Positions 55,874 to 64,000 of a stretch of DNA of 64,000 bases are shown here, piece by piece. The notes beneath the pieces were generated by a model that made no database searches, was not told the origin of the DNA, and saw nothing but the letters and a program-made list of their open reading frames with translations. The DNA comes from Burkholderiales bacterium (GTDB taxonomy: Bacteria > Pseudomonadota > Gammaproteobacteria > Burkholderiales > UBA6910), in assembly GCA_026005015.1 (NCBI GenBank), contig BPKG01000001.1:1554501-1618500 (forward strand). The letters run 5' to 3'. Each line of letters starts with the position of its first letter. Position 1 is the first letter of the stretch. A program made the position numbers and the translations under genes.

Positions 55874-57118
55874 ATGGTCGCCATCTTTGGATACTCTCGA
55901 GACGCCATCCTCGCCGCCGTCAGGGAGATGTACACGGCGGTGGCGACCGAGCCCTGCGGCCCGTTCCATTTCCCGGTGGGGCGTGCCGCGTGCCGGGCGG
56001 TGGGCTACCCGGAAGAGGTCCTCGAAGCGCTCCCGGAGACCGCGGTCGAGTCCTTCGCCGGCGTGGGTTACCCGTTCCGCGCCGGCACCATCCGTCCCGG
56101 CGACACGGTGCTCGACATCGGCTCCGGCTCGGGCACCGACGCCCTCATCGCCAGCCGCATCGTCGGCCCCCGGGGCAGGGTATGGGCCCTCGACATGACC
56201 CCCGCCATGGCGCAGAAGCTGCGCCGCCTGGTGGCGTCCCTGGGCATCGCCAACCTCCAGGTGATCGAGGGATCGGCGGAAGCCATTCCCCTTCCCGACG
56301 CCAGCGTGGACGTGGTGACGAGCAACGGGGTGCTCAACCTGGTGCCCGACAAGCGCCGGGCCGTCGCCGAGATCTTCCGGGTGCTCCGTCCCGGCGGCCG
56401 GGTGCAGATCGCCGACATCGTCATCGGCCGCCCGGTGGACGCCGAGTGCCACGACGACCCCAAGCTTTGGGCGGAATGCGTCGTCGGCGCGACCGTGGAC
56501 GAAGACTATCTCGACCTGTTCCGCGACGCCGGGTTCGCCGACGTCCGCGTCCTGGGAGAGCACGACTACTTCGCCCACAGCCGCAACGCGGAGACTCGCC
56601 GGATCGCCCGCCGCTTCGGTGCCCGCGCAATCGAGATCGCCATGGAGCGCGGCAGCCGTCCGTCCAGGGCCGCCGCGCTCGCCCGGCGCCTGGACCCGCG
56701 GCGGCTTCTGCGCTCCCTCGAGCGCCGGGGACTCGCCGGCGTCCTCGCCCTGGCCCTGGCGCTCGCCGCGTGCTACGGCACGCTGGCGGCCCTGGCGATG
56801 CTATCCCTGCTCGGCGTCACGCTGGTGATCGACGAAGGAGCGTGGACCGGGACGATCCTGCTGTTCGCCGTCCTCGCGGCGGCGGCGGTGGCCGGCGGGT
56901 ACCGGCGCCACCGTTCCGCGGCGCCGCCGGCCCTGGCCCTCGGAGGCGCCGTGCTGATCGGTTATGCCCTGTACGGGTCTTATAGCCTGGCCATCGAGCT
57001 GGCGGGGTTCGCCCTGCTCGCCGCGGCGGTTTACGCGGATTTCCGCCTGCGGCGGCGGAATGGGATGTTGTCCGCTCCCCATCAGGAGGAGGCCGCCGGA
57101 AAGAGGATGCCCCCCTGA
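55874..57118 (+). CDS. SAM-dependent methyltransferase fused to a four-TM MerC-like domain
   Basis: A 414-residue protein. Residues 1-250 form a class I methyltransferase: VLDIGSGSGTDALIASRIVG near 78, ALDMTPAMAQKLRR near 104, PLPDASVDVVTSNGVLNL near 138, and FRVLRPGGRVQIADIV near 165, much like ArsM-type enzymes. From about 285 four hydrophobic helices follow (GVLALALALAACYGTLAALAM; LLFAVLAAAAVAGGYRRHRS; ALGGAVLIGYALYGSYSLAIELAGFALL), reminiscent of MerC but without its paired cysteines. Substrate unknown; arsenite is one possibility. Confidence 0.75.
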   Translation: MVAIFGYSRDAILAAVREMYTAVATEPCGPFHFPVGRAACRAVGYPEEVLEALPETAVESFAGVGYPFRAGTIRPGDTVLDIGSGSGTDALIASRIVGPRGRVWALDMTPAMAQKLRRLVASLGIANLQVIEGSAEAIPLPDASVDVVTSNGVLNLVPDKRRAVAEIFRVLRPGGRVQIADIVIGRPVDAECHDDPKLWAECVVGATVDEDYLDLFRDAGFADVRVLGEHDYFAHSRNAETRRIARRFGARAIEIAMERGSRPSRAAALARRLDPRRLLRSLERRGLAGVLALALALAACYGTLAALAMLSLLGVTLVIDEGAWTGTILLFAVLAAAAVAGGYRRHRSAAPPALALGGAVLIGYALYGSYSLAIELAGFALLAAAVYADFRLRRRNGMLSAPHQEEAAGKRMPP

Positions 57119-57274
57119 CCCGACCATAGGCGGTCCCGGATCGGTCCCATGGGCGAGGCGGCGGAATCGATCCTGGCGATGGAGGCGGCCAGCCCGCTCT
57201 CCGACGGTCTGCCGGAGGGCCGGGAAACGGCCTCTGAGCGGTTGATCAGTGGTTTTCGCCACGAGGAGGGCGCC

Positions 57275-57763
57275 ATGAAAGGCTTAAAGATGGTGAAGTT
57301 GTCGATAATCGCGCTCGCGTTGGGCACATTCGGCGTGCCCGGGGCGTGGGCGGCGGGCCCGTACCGGGGAGAGGGTCACCTCATCACGGCGGGCGACGCG
57401 TTCACTTGGTCGGATGTGGCGTCGATGGCACCCGGGGCCAAGATCGCGGTCATCGAGGGGCCCTTGAACGAGGCGGTGCCGTTCATTTTCCGGCTCAAGC
57501 TCCCCGCCAACTACAAGATCGCGCCCCACTGGCATCCGGCGTACGAGCGGGTCACGGTGATTTCGGGAACGCTGTACTTCGCCGCCGGCGACCGGTTCGC
57601 ACCGGAAAAAGCCACGGCGTTGACTGCCGGGGCGGTCGCCATCATGCCTCCCAAGATGCCCATGTACGGCTTTACCAAGGAAGAGACAGTCATCCAGGTC
57701 CATGGAACCGGCCCCTGGGGCATCGAGTACGTGAACCCCGCGGACGACCCGAGGAAGAAATGA
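57275..57763 (+). CDS. Secreted cupin-domain protein
   Basis: A 162-residue periplasmic protein: signal MKGLKMVKLSIIALALGTFG ending at AWA, then a cupin fold with ANYKIAPHWHPAYERVTVISGTLYF (metal His/His/Glu) near 88-112 and a second motif GAVAIMPPKMPMYGFT. Preceded by a strong GAGGAGGG. A longer in-frame start exists but lacks a signal. It is the last gene of the sigma/anti-sigma/methyltransferase cluster. Ligand unknown. Confidence 0.82.
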   Translation: MKGLKMVKLSIIALALGTFGVPGAWAAGPYRGEGHLITAGDAFTWSDVASMAPGAKIAVIEGPLNEAVPFIFRLKLPANYKIAPHWHPAYERVTVISGTLYFAAGDRFAPEKATALTAGAVAIMPPKMPMYGFTKEETVIQVHGTGPWGIEYVNPADDPRKK

Positions 57764-57785
57764 CGCTCCGGCTTTAGCCGATCGG

Positions 57786-57814
57786 GACGGCCCGAACCGG
57801 GCCGTCTTTTTTTT
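57786..57814 (+). terminator. Rho-independent terminator after cupin gene
   Basis: Perfect 9-bp stem GACGGCCCG / CGGGCCGTC with a 3-base loop, followed by eight T's. It ends the rightward cluster and lies right at the stop of the convergent dctM. Confidence 0.9.
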
Positions 57815-59138
57815 ATCGGCCCAAGAGAACGCCTGGAAGCCAGAGGGCGATCTGGGGGAAGAAGAACACCAGCATCAGGCCCACGAGCTGCAGGCCCAGG
57901 AACTGGAGCATGCCGATGTAGATGTCCTTCAGCTCCCACTCGGGCATGACGCCCTTGAGGAAGTAGGCGGCCAGCGCGACGGGAGGCGAAAGCCACGCAG
58001 TCTGGAGGCAGACCGCCACCAGGGCGCCGAACCATACCATGTTGACGTTGAGCTGGGCGATCACCGGCAGCATGACCGGAAGAAAGATGAGAACGATCGG
58101 CGCCCAGTCCAGCGGCCACCCCAGGAAGAAAATGAGTGCGAGCAGCAGAAGCAGCAGAACCATGGGGGGCACCCCGAGCCCGAGCAACGCATCGGTGATC
58201 ATGAACGGGGTCTGGAGAATGGAGAACACGGCGCCGAAGTAGTTCGACGCGGCGATGAGAAACAGCACCACGCTCGAAGTCTCCAGCGTCTGCAGCATGG
58301 CGGCCTTGAACTTCCGCCAGTCCATGCGCCGGTAGGCGAGCGTCAGGCAGAAGGAACCGAAGGCGCCTACGCCGGCCGCTTCCGTCGGCGTGGCCAGCCC
58401 GGCCAGGATGCTGCCGAGGGTGGCGGCGATGATCACGACAAGGGGAAGCACGCCCTGAGCGAACTCCTTGACGATGTAGCCGACCGAAGGGGCCCGCTCG
58501 GCGTGAGGAAGCGGCGGCCCCAGGTGGGGCTGGAAGTGTGAGCGCACCAGGCAATAGACCAGGAACAGCCCCGCCAGGAGAAAGCCGGGTAACACGGCGG
58601 CGGCGAACAGTTCCAGGATGGACACGCGCAGAACCGGGCCCATCACGATGAGCATGACGCTCGGTGGAATGAGGATGCCCAGCGTGCCGCCCGCCGCAAT
58701 GGCGCCGGCGGAAAGTCGGGGATCGTACCCGCTCTTTTGCATCACCCGGCCCGCCATCAGCCCGATAACGGTGACCGACGCCCCGACGATGCCGGTGGCC
58801 ATGGCGAAAATGGTGGCCGTGGCGAGAACCGCCAGGTAGAGGGAGCCCCGCAACGGAGCGAACATGAGCCGGAACGCGCCGAAGAGCCGCTCCATGAGCC
58901 CCGCGCGCTCGAGAATGAGCCCCATGAAGACGAACAGCGGCACCGCCGCCAGGGTCGACGCCTCCATGGTGCTTTGGAATTGCACGATCATCAGCCCGAA
59001 GGCGTCGGTGCCCACCCCGAGGTAGCCGGCGACCAGCGCGACGAAAAGAAGAGTGAACGCGATCGGGAAGCCGGCCAGGAGCAGCACGAACAGGGCGACG
59101 AGCAGCCACAGGCCCAGCACTTCGGGGCTCACAGCCAT
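57813..59138 (-). CDS. dctM: TRAP transporter large permease (DctM)
   Basis: A 441-residue inner-membrane protein with about twelve TM segments. It has the DctM landmarks LAAVPLFVFMGLILERAG near 60, ATGIVGASVTVIGLMAG near 105, AAGGTLGILIPPSVMLIVMG near 143, and the glycine/proline helix breaks in the second half. ATG 59138 was chosen over an upstream start; it overlaps dctQ by 10 bases. It moves organic acids with sodium. Confidence 0.93.
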   Translation of the reverse strand: MAVSPEVLGLWLLVALFVLLLAGFPIAFTLLFVALVAGYLGVGTDAFGLMIVQFQSTMEASTLAAVPLFVFMGLILERAGLMERLFGAFRLMFAPLRGSLYLAVLATATIFAMATGIVGASVTVIGLMAGRVMQKSGYDPRLSAGAIAAGGTLGILIPPSVMLIVMGPVLRVSILELFAAAVLPGFLLAGLFLVYCLVRSHFQPHLGPPLPHAERAPSVGYIVKEFAQGVLPLVVIIAATLGSILAGLATPTEAAGVGAFGSFCLTLAYRRMDWRKFKAAMLQTLETSSVVLFLIAASNYFGAVFSILQTPFMITDALLGLGVPPMVLLLLLLALIFFLGWPLDWAPIVLIFLPVMLPVIAQLNVNMVWFGALVAVCLQTAWLSPPVALAAYFLKGVMPEWELKDIYIGMLQFLGLQLVGLMLVFFFPQIALWLPGVLLGR

Positions 59139-59710
59139 CTCCCCTTGATCAGCGCATAGAGGCTCTTGAGGGTCTCCGAGACGCCCTGGATCAAAAGCAG
59201 CGCCCCGGTCACCGGGATGACCGCCTTGAAGGGATAGAGCGGCGGCATCCACGGGCTGGTGATGGCGCGCTCCTTCAAGCGCCAGGACTCATAAAAAAAG
59301 TCCCATCCGTACCACAGGAAGATGGCGAGCCCGGGAAAGAAGAAGAACACGTAGGCGACGGTGTCCACGAAGGCCTGCCAGCGGACCGGAAAGCCGTTGT
59401 AGAGGAAGTCGGTGCGGATGTGGGCCTTCTGCTTGAGCGCGTAGGCCGCCCCCAGCATGAAGAACGCCCCGTAGAGCATGAAACTCGCGTCGTGGGCCCA
59501 GATGGTCGGCGCGTCGAAGAAGTACCTGGCCACCACCTCGTGCACCATCACCATGACCAGCGGCACGATCAGCCAGGAAACGAGCCACCCCGTCCGCTCG
59601 GCGAACGCGTCCAGAGCGTGGATGACGCGCAGCAGCGCCCGGGGCGGCAGCGTCTCCGGCGGGGGATGGCCGCTGCTGTCGGGCGCTCTTTCGTTCAGGG
59701 CTTGCTCCAT
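59129..59710 (-). CDS. dctQ: TRAP transporter small permease (DctQ)
   Basis: A 193-residue membrane protein with four TM helices. The family block VVARYFFDAPTIWAHDASFMLYGAFFMLGAAYALKQKAHIRTDFLY spans about 60-105, and RAITSPWMPPLYPFKAVIPVTGALLLIQG follows. It assembles with DctM. Confidence 0.92.
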   Translation of the reverse strand: MEQALNERAPDSSGHPPPETLPPRALLRVIHALDAFAERTGWLVSWLIVPLVMVMVHEVVARYFFDAPTIWAHDASFMLYGAFFMLGAAYALKQKAHIRTDFLYNGFPVRWQAFVDTVAYVFFFFPGLAIFLWYGWDFFYESWRLKERAITSPWMPPLYPFKAVIPVTGALLLIQGVSETLKSLYALIKGRWL

Positions 59711-59925
59711 GGGGTTGGTCTGGCGGGGGTGGAGGCGGGAGAGTCCGGTGCCCCGGGCGCGGGAAGCGCTCCGATCCCAGGGATAATTGCACCCGCCCCT
59801 TGACGCCGGTCGAACGACTCACCCGCGCCGAGGGGGTACCGGAGCGGGCGCTTTGTTTCGAACCGCGCCGTTGCGCCCGTCCCGTCCGCCCCGTGCCCTC
59901 GACCGATTTGCCTGTCCCGATCCCC

Positions 59926-61072
59926 TTACTTCGGCGCCTGCGGCCGGATGACCGCGTTCTCCGACAGGCTGAAGTAGATGCGCAGCACTTCGCCCCACCA
60001 CGGCGCGACGGTGAGGGCGAAGTTGCGCTGGGACTCCACCACCTTCTTGAAGAAGGCGTCTTCCCGCGAGCGCTTTTCCAGGACCCGGCCGGCGGCCTGC
60101 ATCAGGCCGGCATGAATGTCGGGCGGCGTCGGCGAAACGGTGATGCCGTGCTTCTCTCGCAGCGTCTTGATCGTCTCGGCGTTGCGCACGATGTCGCTGG
60201 CGAAGGTGTCCACGATGGTCGCCATCGCGGCCGTGCGGACGATCTCCTGGAGATCCTTCGGCAGCTTGTTCCAGAAGCCCTTGTTGATGACGATCTCGCC
60301 CACGTCGATGAACTGATGGATGCTGGCGAGGTAGTAGCGCTTGAAGGTCTGGTGGAAGCCGAAGGCGATGTCCTCCACGGGATTGATCCATTCCGCGCCG
60401 TCGATCACCCCCCCGCTCCGCGGCCGGAATGATCTCTTCGCCCGGAAGGAACACCGCGGAGACTCCCGCCTCCTTGAAGATCTCGCCGGCGAGGCCTGGG
60501 GGCGAGCGATACTTGATCCGCTGGAACTGCTTCATGTTCTCCACCGGAACCTTGAACCAGCCGAGGGGCTGCCAGCCCGAGGGGGTCACGAACACGGAGA
60601 CCACATTCACGCCCATGACGTTCTGCAGCAGCTCGTGGTAGAGCTCCAGCCCGCCGCCCTTGTACATCCAGGCGAAATGGGTCAACTGGTCCAATCCGGC
60701 CATGGGCCAGACCGGCGTGTTGCTGAACAGGGATGTGGCGGGATGCTTGCCGCTCCAGTACTGGGGCCAGGCGAAGCCCGCTTCCAGGATGCCCCGATGG
60801 ACCGAGTCGAGGATCTGGGGAGAGGGCACGATGGCGCCCGCGCCGAAGACCTGCACCTTCAGCCGCCCCTCGGACATGACATCGACCCGGCGCGCGAACG
60901 CCTCCAGCATCTCGAAGGACATCGCGCCGGAAGGCACCGCCGCCTGAATGCGCATGCGGAAGGTTTCCTTCGCCAGCGCCGTCGACGGCGTGTGAATCAA
61001 TAGGCTCAGCGCCGCCACCATGGCCAGCGCCGCCGCTTTGCTCGAGCCGATCAGCTTAACGCGCCTATCCAT
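59926..61072 (-). pseudogene. dctP: TRAP transporter substrate-binding protein (DctP), one frameshift
   Basis: Reads as a 381-residue periplasmic DctP if one base is removed from a seven-C run (60408-60414). Before it: signal (LSLLIHTPSTALA), FRMRIQAAVPSGAMSFEMLEAFARRV, and IKYRSPPGLAGEIFKEAGVSAVFLPGEEI. After it: VIDGAEWINPVEDIAFGFHQ, KYYL-like FKRYYLASIHQ and the helical C-terminus. The likely substrate is an alpha-keto or aromatic acid; not determinable. Without it dctQM would not function, so a sequence error is likely. Confidence 0.85.
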
Positions 61073-61217
61073 GCCCTGCCCTCCCCCTGGTGTTATTTAA
61101 AGAAAGCGCTTACATTTTTCAGGTTAGACAAACTTTGCGGATCGCGCAACCCTTTTTACCGGCCCGGCGGAAGGGCCGGGACGCCCGTCGCGCGGGGCGC
61201 GGCACGAGAGCAAGGGG

Positions 61218-62693
61218 ATGGAAATGAGCAAGTCCTGGGAAATCGGAAACATCGGCGATGCGTTCGAGCCGTCGCCGCTTCCCGGCACCGTCGCCGAAGC
61301 GGCATACCGCTTGCGCGCGGGCGCACTGACGGCGGTCAACCTCACCCGCGCCTGCCTGGAGGGCATCGCGCGCCTGGATCACCGGCTCAAGGCCTTCATC
61401 ACGGTCGCCGAAGACGAGGCGCTGGCAACGGCGGAAGCCATGGACGCCGAGCTCAGGCAAGGCAAGGACCGGGGCCCGCTCCATGGCATTCCCATCGTTC
61501 ACAAGGATCTTTATGACACGGCGGGCATGCTGACCACGGTTGGATCGGAGCTGTTCCGCCAGCGCGTTCCTCGGGAGGATGCAACAGTCGTGCGCAAGCT
61601 CAGGGCGGCCGGCACTGTGATGCTGGGCAAAACCAACCTGAGCGAATTTGCCGCAGGCACCTCGGGGACCAACAGGGCCTTCGGCGACACCTGCAATCCC
61701 TGGGACCTCGCCCGCTCGGCCGGAGGTTCCTCCAGCGGCACGGCGGCGGCGCTCGCGGCCGGCTTGTGCCTGGGCGGCACGGGCACGGACACCGGCGGCT
61801 CCATCCGCATCCCCGCGAGCTGGTCCGGGATCGTAGGCATCCGTCCCACCTTCGGGCTGGTGAGCCTGCACGGCTGCCATCCGCGCGCCCACAGCCTGGA
61901 CTGCGGCGGTCCCCTGGCACGCACGGTGGCCGACGCCGCGATCCTGCTCAACGCCATGGCGGGCTACGACCCGCGGTACAGGCACTCGATCCGCGCCCCC
62001 AAGGCGGATTACACCGCGGACCTGGACAAGGGCGTGAAGGCATTGCGCCTGGGGATCATCGAAGATTACACCTTCCGCGACATCGACCCGGAAGTGGCGG
62101 GCGCGGTACAGGCGGCCGTGAACCAGCTTGCGCAATTGGGCGCCGAGATCAAGGTCATCAAGGTTCCCCTGTTGAGCGATTCTCTGGAGCATTCGTCCCT
62201 GCTCGACGTCCTGTGCTACGAATTCAACCAGATCCTGGGCGAGCGGTACCGCACGACCGGGAACAAGGAAGAAATGTTCGGGCCCATCGTGCGGGCGAAC
62301 ATCGCCCGAGGCGAAACGATCTCCCGGGAAGCCTACGAAAAGCTTCTCGCCGAGCGGCCCAAACGCATCGCGGCGATGAAGGAAATCTTCAGGGAGGTGG
62401 ACGCGCTGCTAACGCCCACGGCGCCGACGGCAGCGCCGCCCCTCGACGCTGGCCCCGAGGTGTACGATCGCGCTCGCCGATTCAATCTGCCCATCAGCTT
62501 TCTCGGATTGCCCGCCGTTTCCGTGCCGTGCGGCTTCAGCGCGGCGGGACTGCCGATCGGGCTGCACCTCGTCGGCGACACGCTCCAGGAAGCGTTGCTA
62601 CTGCGGATCGCCGCGGCGTATGAAGAGGCCACCCGGTTCTATCAAAGACGGCCGCCGGTGCACATCGCCCGCGGGCCGCAAGCTTATGTCTGA
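61218..62693 (+). CDS. Amidase-signature family hydrolase
   Basis: A 491-residue amidase. The Ser-Ser-Lys triad can be placed: Lys in IPIVHKDLYDTAGM near 95, cis-Ser and nucleophile Ser in the SAGGSSSGTAAALAAGL and GTDTGGSIRIPAS segments near 175-200. Length is typical of AS enzymes such as aryl amidases and indoleacetamide hydrolases. Unlike GatA it is not near gatB/C. Divergent from the TRAP genes, so it may process the imported solute. Confidence 0.87.
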   Translation: MEMSKSWEIGNIGDAFEPSPLPGTVAEAAYRLRAGALTAVNLTRACLEGIARLDHRLKAFITVAEDEALATAEAMDAELRQGKDRGPLHGIPIVHKDLYDTAGMLTTVGSELFRQRVPREDATVVRKLRAAGTVMLGKTNLSEFAAGTSGTNRAFGDTCNPWDLARSAGGSSSGTAAALAAGLCLGGTGTDTGGSIRIPASWSGIVGIRPTFGLVSLHGCHPRAHSLDCGGPLARTVADAAILLNAMAGYDPRYRHSIRAPKADYTADLDKGVKALRLGIIEDYTFRDIDPEVAGAVQAAVNQLAQLGAEIKVIKVPLLSDSLEHSSLLDVLCYEFNQILGERYRTTGNKEEMFGPIVRANIARGETISREAYEKLLAERPKRIAAMKEIFREVDALLTPTAPTAAPPLDAGPEVYDRARRFNLPISFLGLPAVSVPCGFSAAGLPIGLHLVGDTLQEALLLRIAAAYEEATRFYQRRPPVHIARGPQAYV

Positions 62694-62924
62694 CCGTCCC
62701 CGAGGAGCGTTGAAGTGGGAGGTGCGCCCGCACGTTTCTGGCGATACCACACTGCCCCTCGCCTTCGCGCCGAGGCCCGGTCCCTCTTGGAGCAAGCCGC
62801 CGAGGCAACACGAATCTACTTACGGGCACAGCGTTGATAGCCCAAGCGATCGGTAAGCCAGCAGGCCATGATGCCTTTGAGGCCGCCCTCGCCGCGGGCC
62901 GCGCGACGCCGCGCCGCCTCCATG

Positions 62925-64000
62925 TCAGACGTTGAAGCGGAAGTGGATCACGTCGCCTTCCTGGACCACATAGTCCTTGCCTTCCAGCCGGAGCTTGCCC
63001 GCCTCCTTGGCCCCTTGCTCGCCGCCGCAGGCGATGAAATCGGCGAAGGAGATCACCTCGGCGCGGATGAAGCCGCGCTCGAAGTCGGTGTGGATGACCC
63101 CCGCCGCCCGGGGCGCGGTGTCGTCCCGATGGATGGTCCAGGCGCGTACCTCTTTGGGTCCGGCGGTGAAGAAGGTCTGCAGCCCGAGGAGCGCGTAGGC
63201 GCTGCGGATCAGGCGATTCAAGCCCGGCTCCGCAAGCCCCAGGTCGGCGAGGAACAGCTTTTTGTCCTCCTCGGGCAAATCGGCGATCTGGGCTTCCAGC
63301 GCCGCGCACAGGGGCACCACGGGTGCCTCTTCATTCGCCGCGTAGGCCTTAAGCCGCTGCAGGAGGGGGTTGTCGCCGAATCCTTCCTCGTCCACGTTGG
63401 CCACGTAGAGCACGGGCTTCAGGGTGAGCAAGCACAGGGGCTTGACCCGCTCTTGCTCCTCGAGGGTGAGATCAAGGGTGCGGGCCGGCAAGCCCTGGTT
63501 CAGGTGTGCCTCGAGCCGCTCCAGCACCGCCACCTGGGCGCGCGCCTCCTTGTCCCCCGCGTTGGCCGGCTTCTGGTAGCGGGCGAGGGCCCTGCCCACG
63601 GTGGCTAGGTCCGCCAGGGCGAGCTCCGTGTTGATGGTCTCCACGTCGGCGACGGGATCCACCTTGCCGGTCACATGGGCCACGTTTTCGTTTTCAAAGC
63701 AGCGCACCACGTGGGCGATGGCGTCGGTCTCGCGGATGTGGGCGAGAAACTGGTTGCCCAGCCCCTCGCCCCTGGAGGCCCCCGCCACCAGCCCAGCGAT
63801 GTCGACGAATTCCACGATGGCCGGCACCACCTTCTGGGGTTTGACGATGGCGGCGAGCTGGGCGAGCCGGGGGTCCGGCACCTCCACCACCCCCACGTTG
63901 GGGTCGATGGTGCAGAAGGGGTAGTTCTCCGCCGGGATGGACGCCTGGGTGAGGGCGTTGAACAGGGTGGACTTGCCCACGTTGGGCAGTCCCACGATGC
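62925..64000 (-). CDS. ychF: Ribosome-binding ATPase YchF, 5' end cut by window edge
   Basis: An OBG-family ATPase. Visible G1 motif [13 protein letters not shown]3 [21 protein letters not shown]4-like NVDE instead of NKxD, which explains ATP preference; and a C-terminal TGS domain ([34 protein letters not shown]). Only the first few residues lie beyond position 64000. The 231 bases between this gene and the amidase hold no recognisable gene. Confidence 0.96.
   Translation of the reverse strand, partial: IVGLPNVGKSTLFNALTQASIPAENYPFCTIDPNVGVVEVPDPRLAQLAAIVKPQKVVPAIVEFVDIAGLVAGASRGEGLGNQFLAHIRETDAIAHVVRCFENENVAHVTGKVDPVADVETINTELALADLATVGRALARYQKPANAGDKEARAQVAVLERLEAHLNQGLPARTLDLTLEEQERVKPLCLLTLKPVLYVANVDEEGFGDNPLLQRLKAYAANEEAPVVPLCAALEAQIADLPEEDKKLFLADLGLAEPGLNRLIRSAYALLGLQTFFTAGPKEVRAWTIHRDDTAPRAAGVIHTDFERGFIRAEVISFADFIACGGEQGAKEAGKLRLEGKDYVVQEGDVIHFRFNV

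Noticed and set aside
62696-62924. Short minus-strand frame ending TDRLGYQRCARK between amidase and ychF
   Set aside because: No start with a ribosome site and no recognisable family; treated as intergenic.

Overview
This is a GC-rich chromosomal window that looks betaproteobacterial, probably from the Nitrosomonadales/Burkholderiales side. The evidence is gene order (rph - PP2C - yicC - gmk - rpoZ - spoT, and yebC - ruvCAB - ybgC - tolQRAB - pal - cpoB - queE - queC - tRNA-Lys) and protein families. No 16S gene is present, so the genus is not claimed. Coding density is high, and most genes sit in tight operons with 4-nt ATGA overlaps.

Layout. 1-5.7 kb: housekeeping genes rph, PP2C phosphatase, yicC, gmk, rpoZ and spoT. 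5.8-7.7 kb: two small lipoproteins and a D-malate/tartrate dehydrogenase. 7.8-12.3 kb: a GlrK-QseG-GlrR two-component operon followed by a sigma-54 promoter and a GlrR-type operator, which point to CsbD-like and glycine-zipper envelope-stress genes. 12.5-14.8 kb: small envelope and membrane proteins. 14.9-22.0 kb: a complete ectoine/5-hydroxyectoine unit. It holds the regulator ectR, the biosynthetic genes ectABCD and the uptake genes ehuBCDA, all on the minus strand behind one strong promoter. 22.2-25.8 kb: a zincin-like protein, NAD synthetase and a hypothetical protein. 25.9-29.8 kb: a sulfate assimilation operon (TauE/SafE exporter, APS reductase, cysDN).

29.8-40.7 kb is a decayed genetic island next to the 3' end of tRNA-Lys. 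It contains lambdoid tail gene remnants (tail protein, chaperones, tape measure, DUF2460), a divergent CI/Cro control region, a three-gene ABC-3C type conflict system with a broken ATPase, a BrnT/BrnA toxin-antitoxin pair and an IS5-family insertion. Head, packaging, lysis and integrase genes are missing. At the left end a phage tail protein is fused in frame to a TPR protein.

40.8-54.8 kb: a YeeE/YedE sulfur transporter, queuosine genes, the Tol-Pal operon, ruvCAB-yebC, a HerA-like ATPase, a DMT permease and a HIT protein. 54.8-57.8 kb: an ECF sigma / anti-sigma / methyltransferase-membrane fusion / cupin cluster behind a predicted self-regulated ECF promoter. 57.8-62.7 kb: a TRAP transporter and a divergent amidase. 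62.9 kb to the end: ychF, cut by the window edge.

One pattern cuts across the window. At least seven genes, both phage and chromosomal, are broken by single-base insertions, mostly in short homopolymers. Removing one or two bases restores full-length proteins. This suggests either sequencing or assembly error or a bias in real mutations, and it affects how the pseudogene calls should be read.
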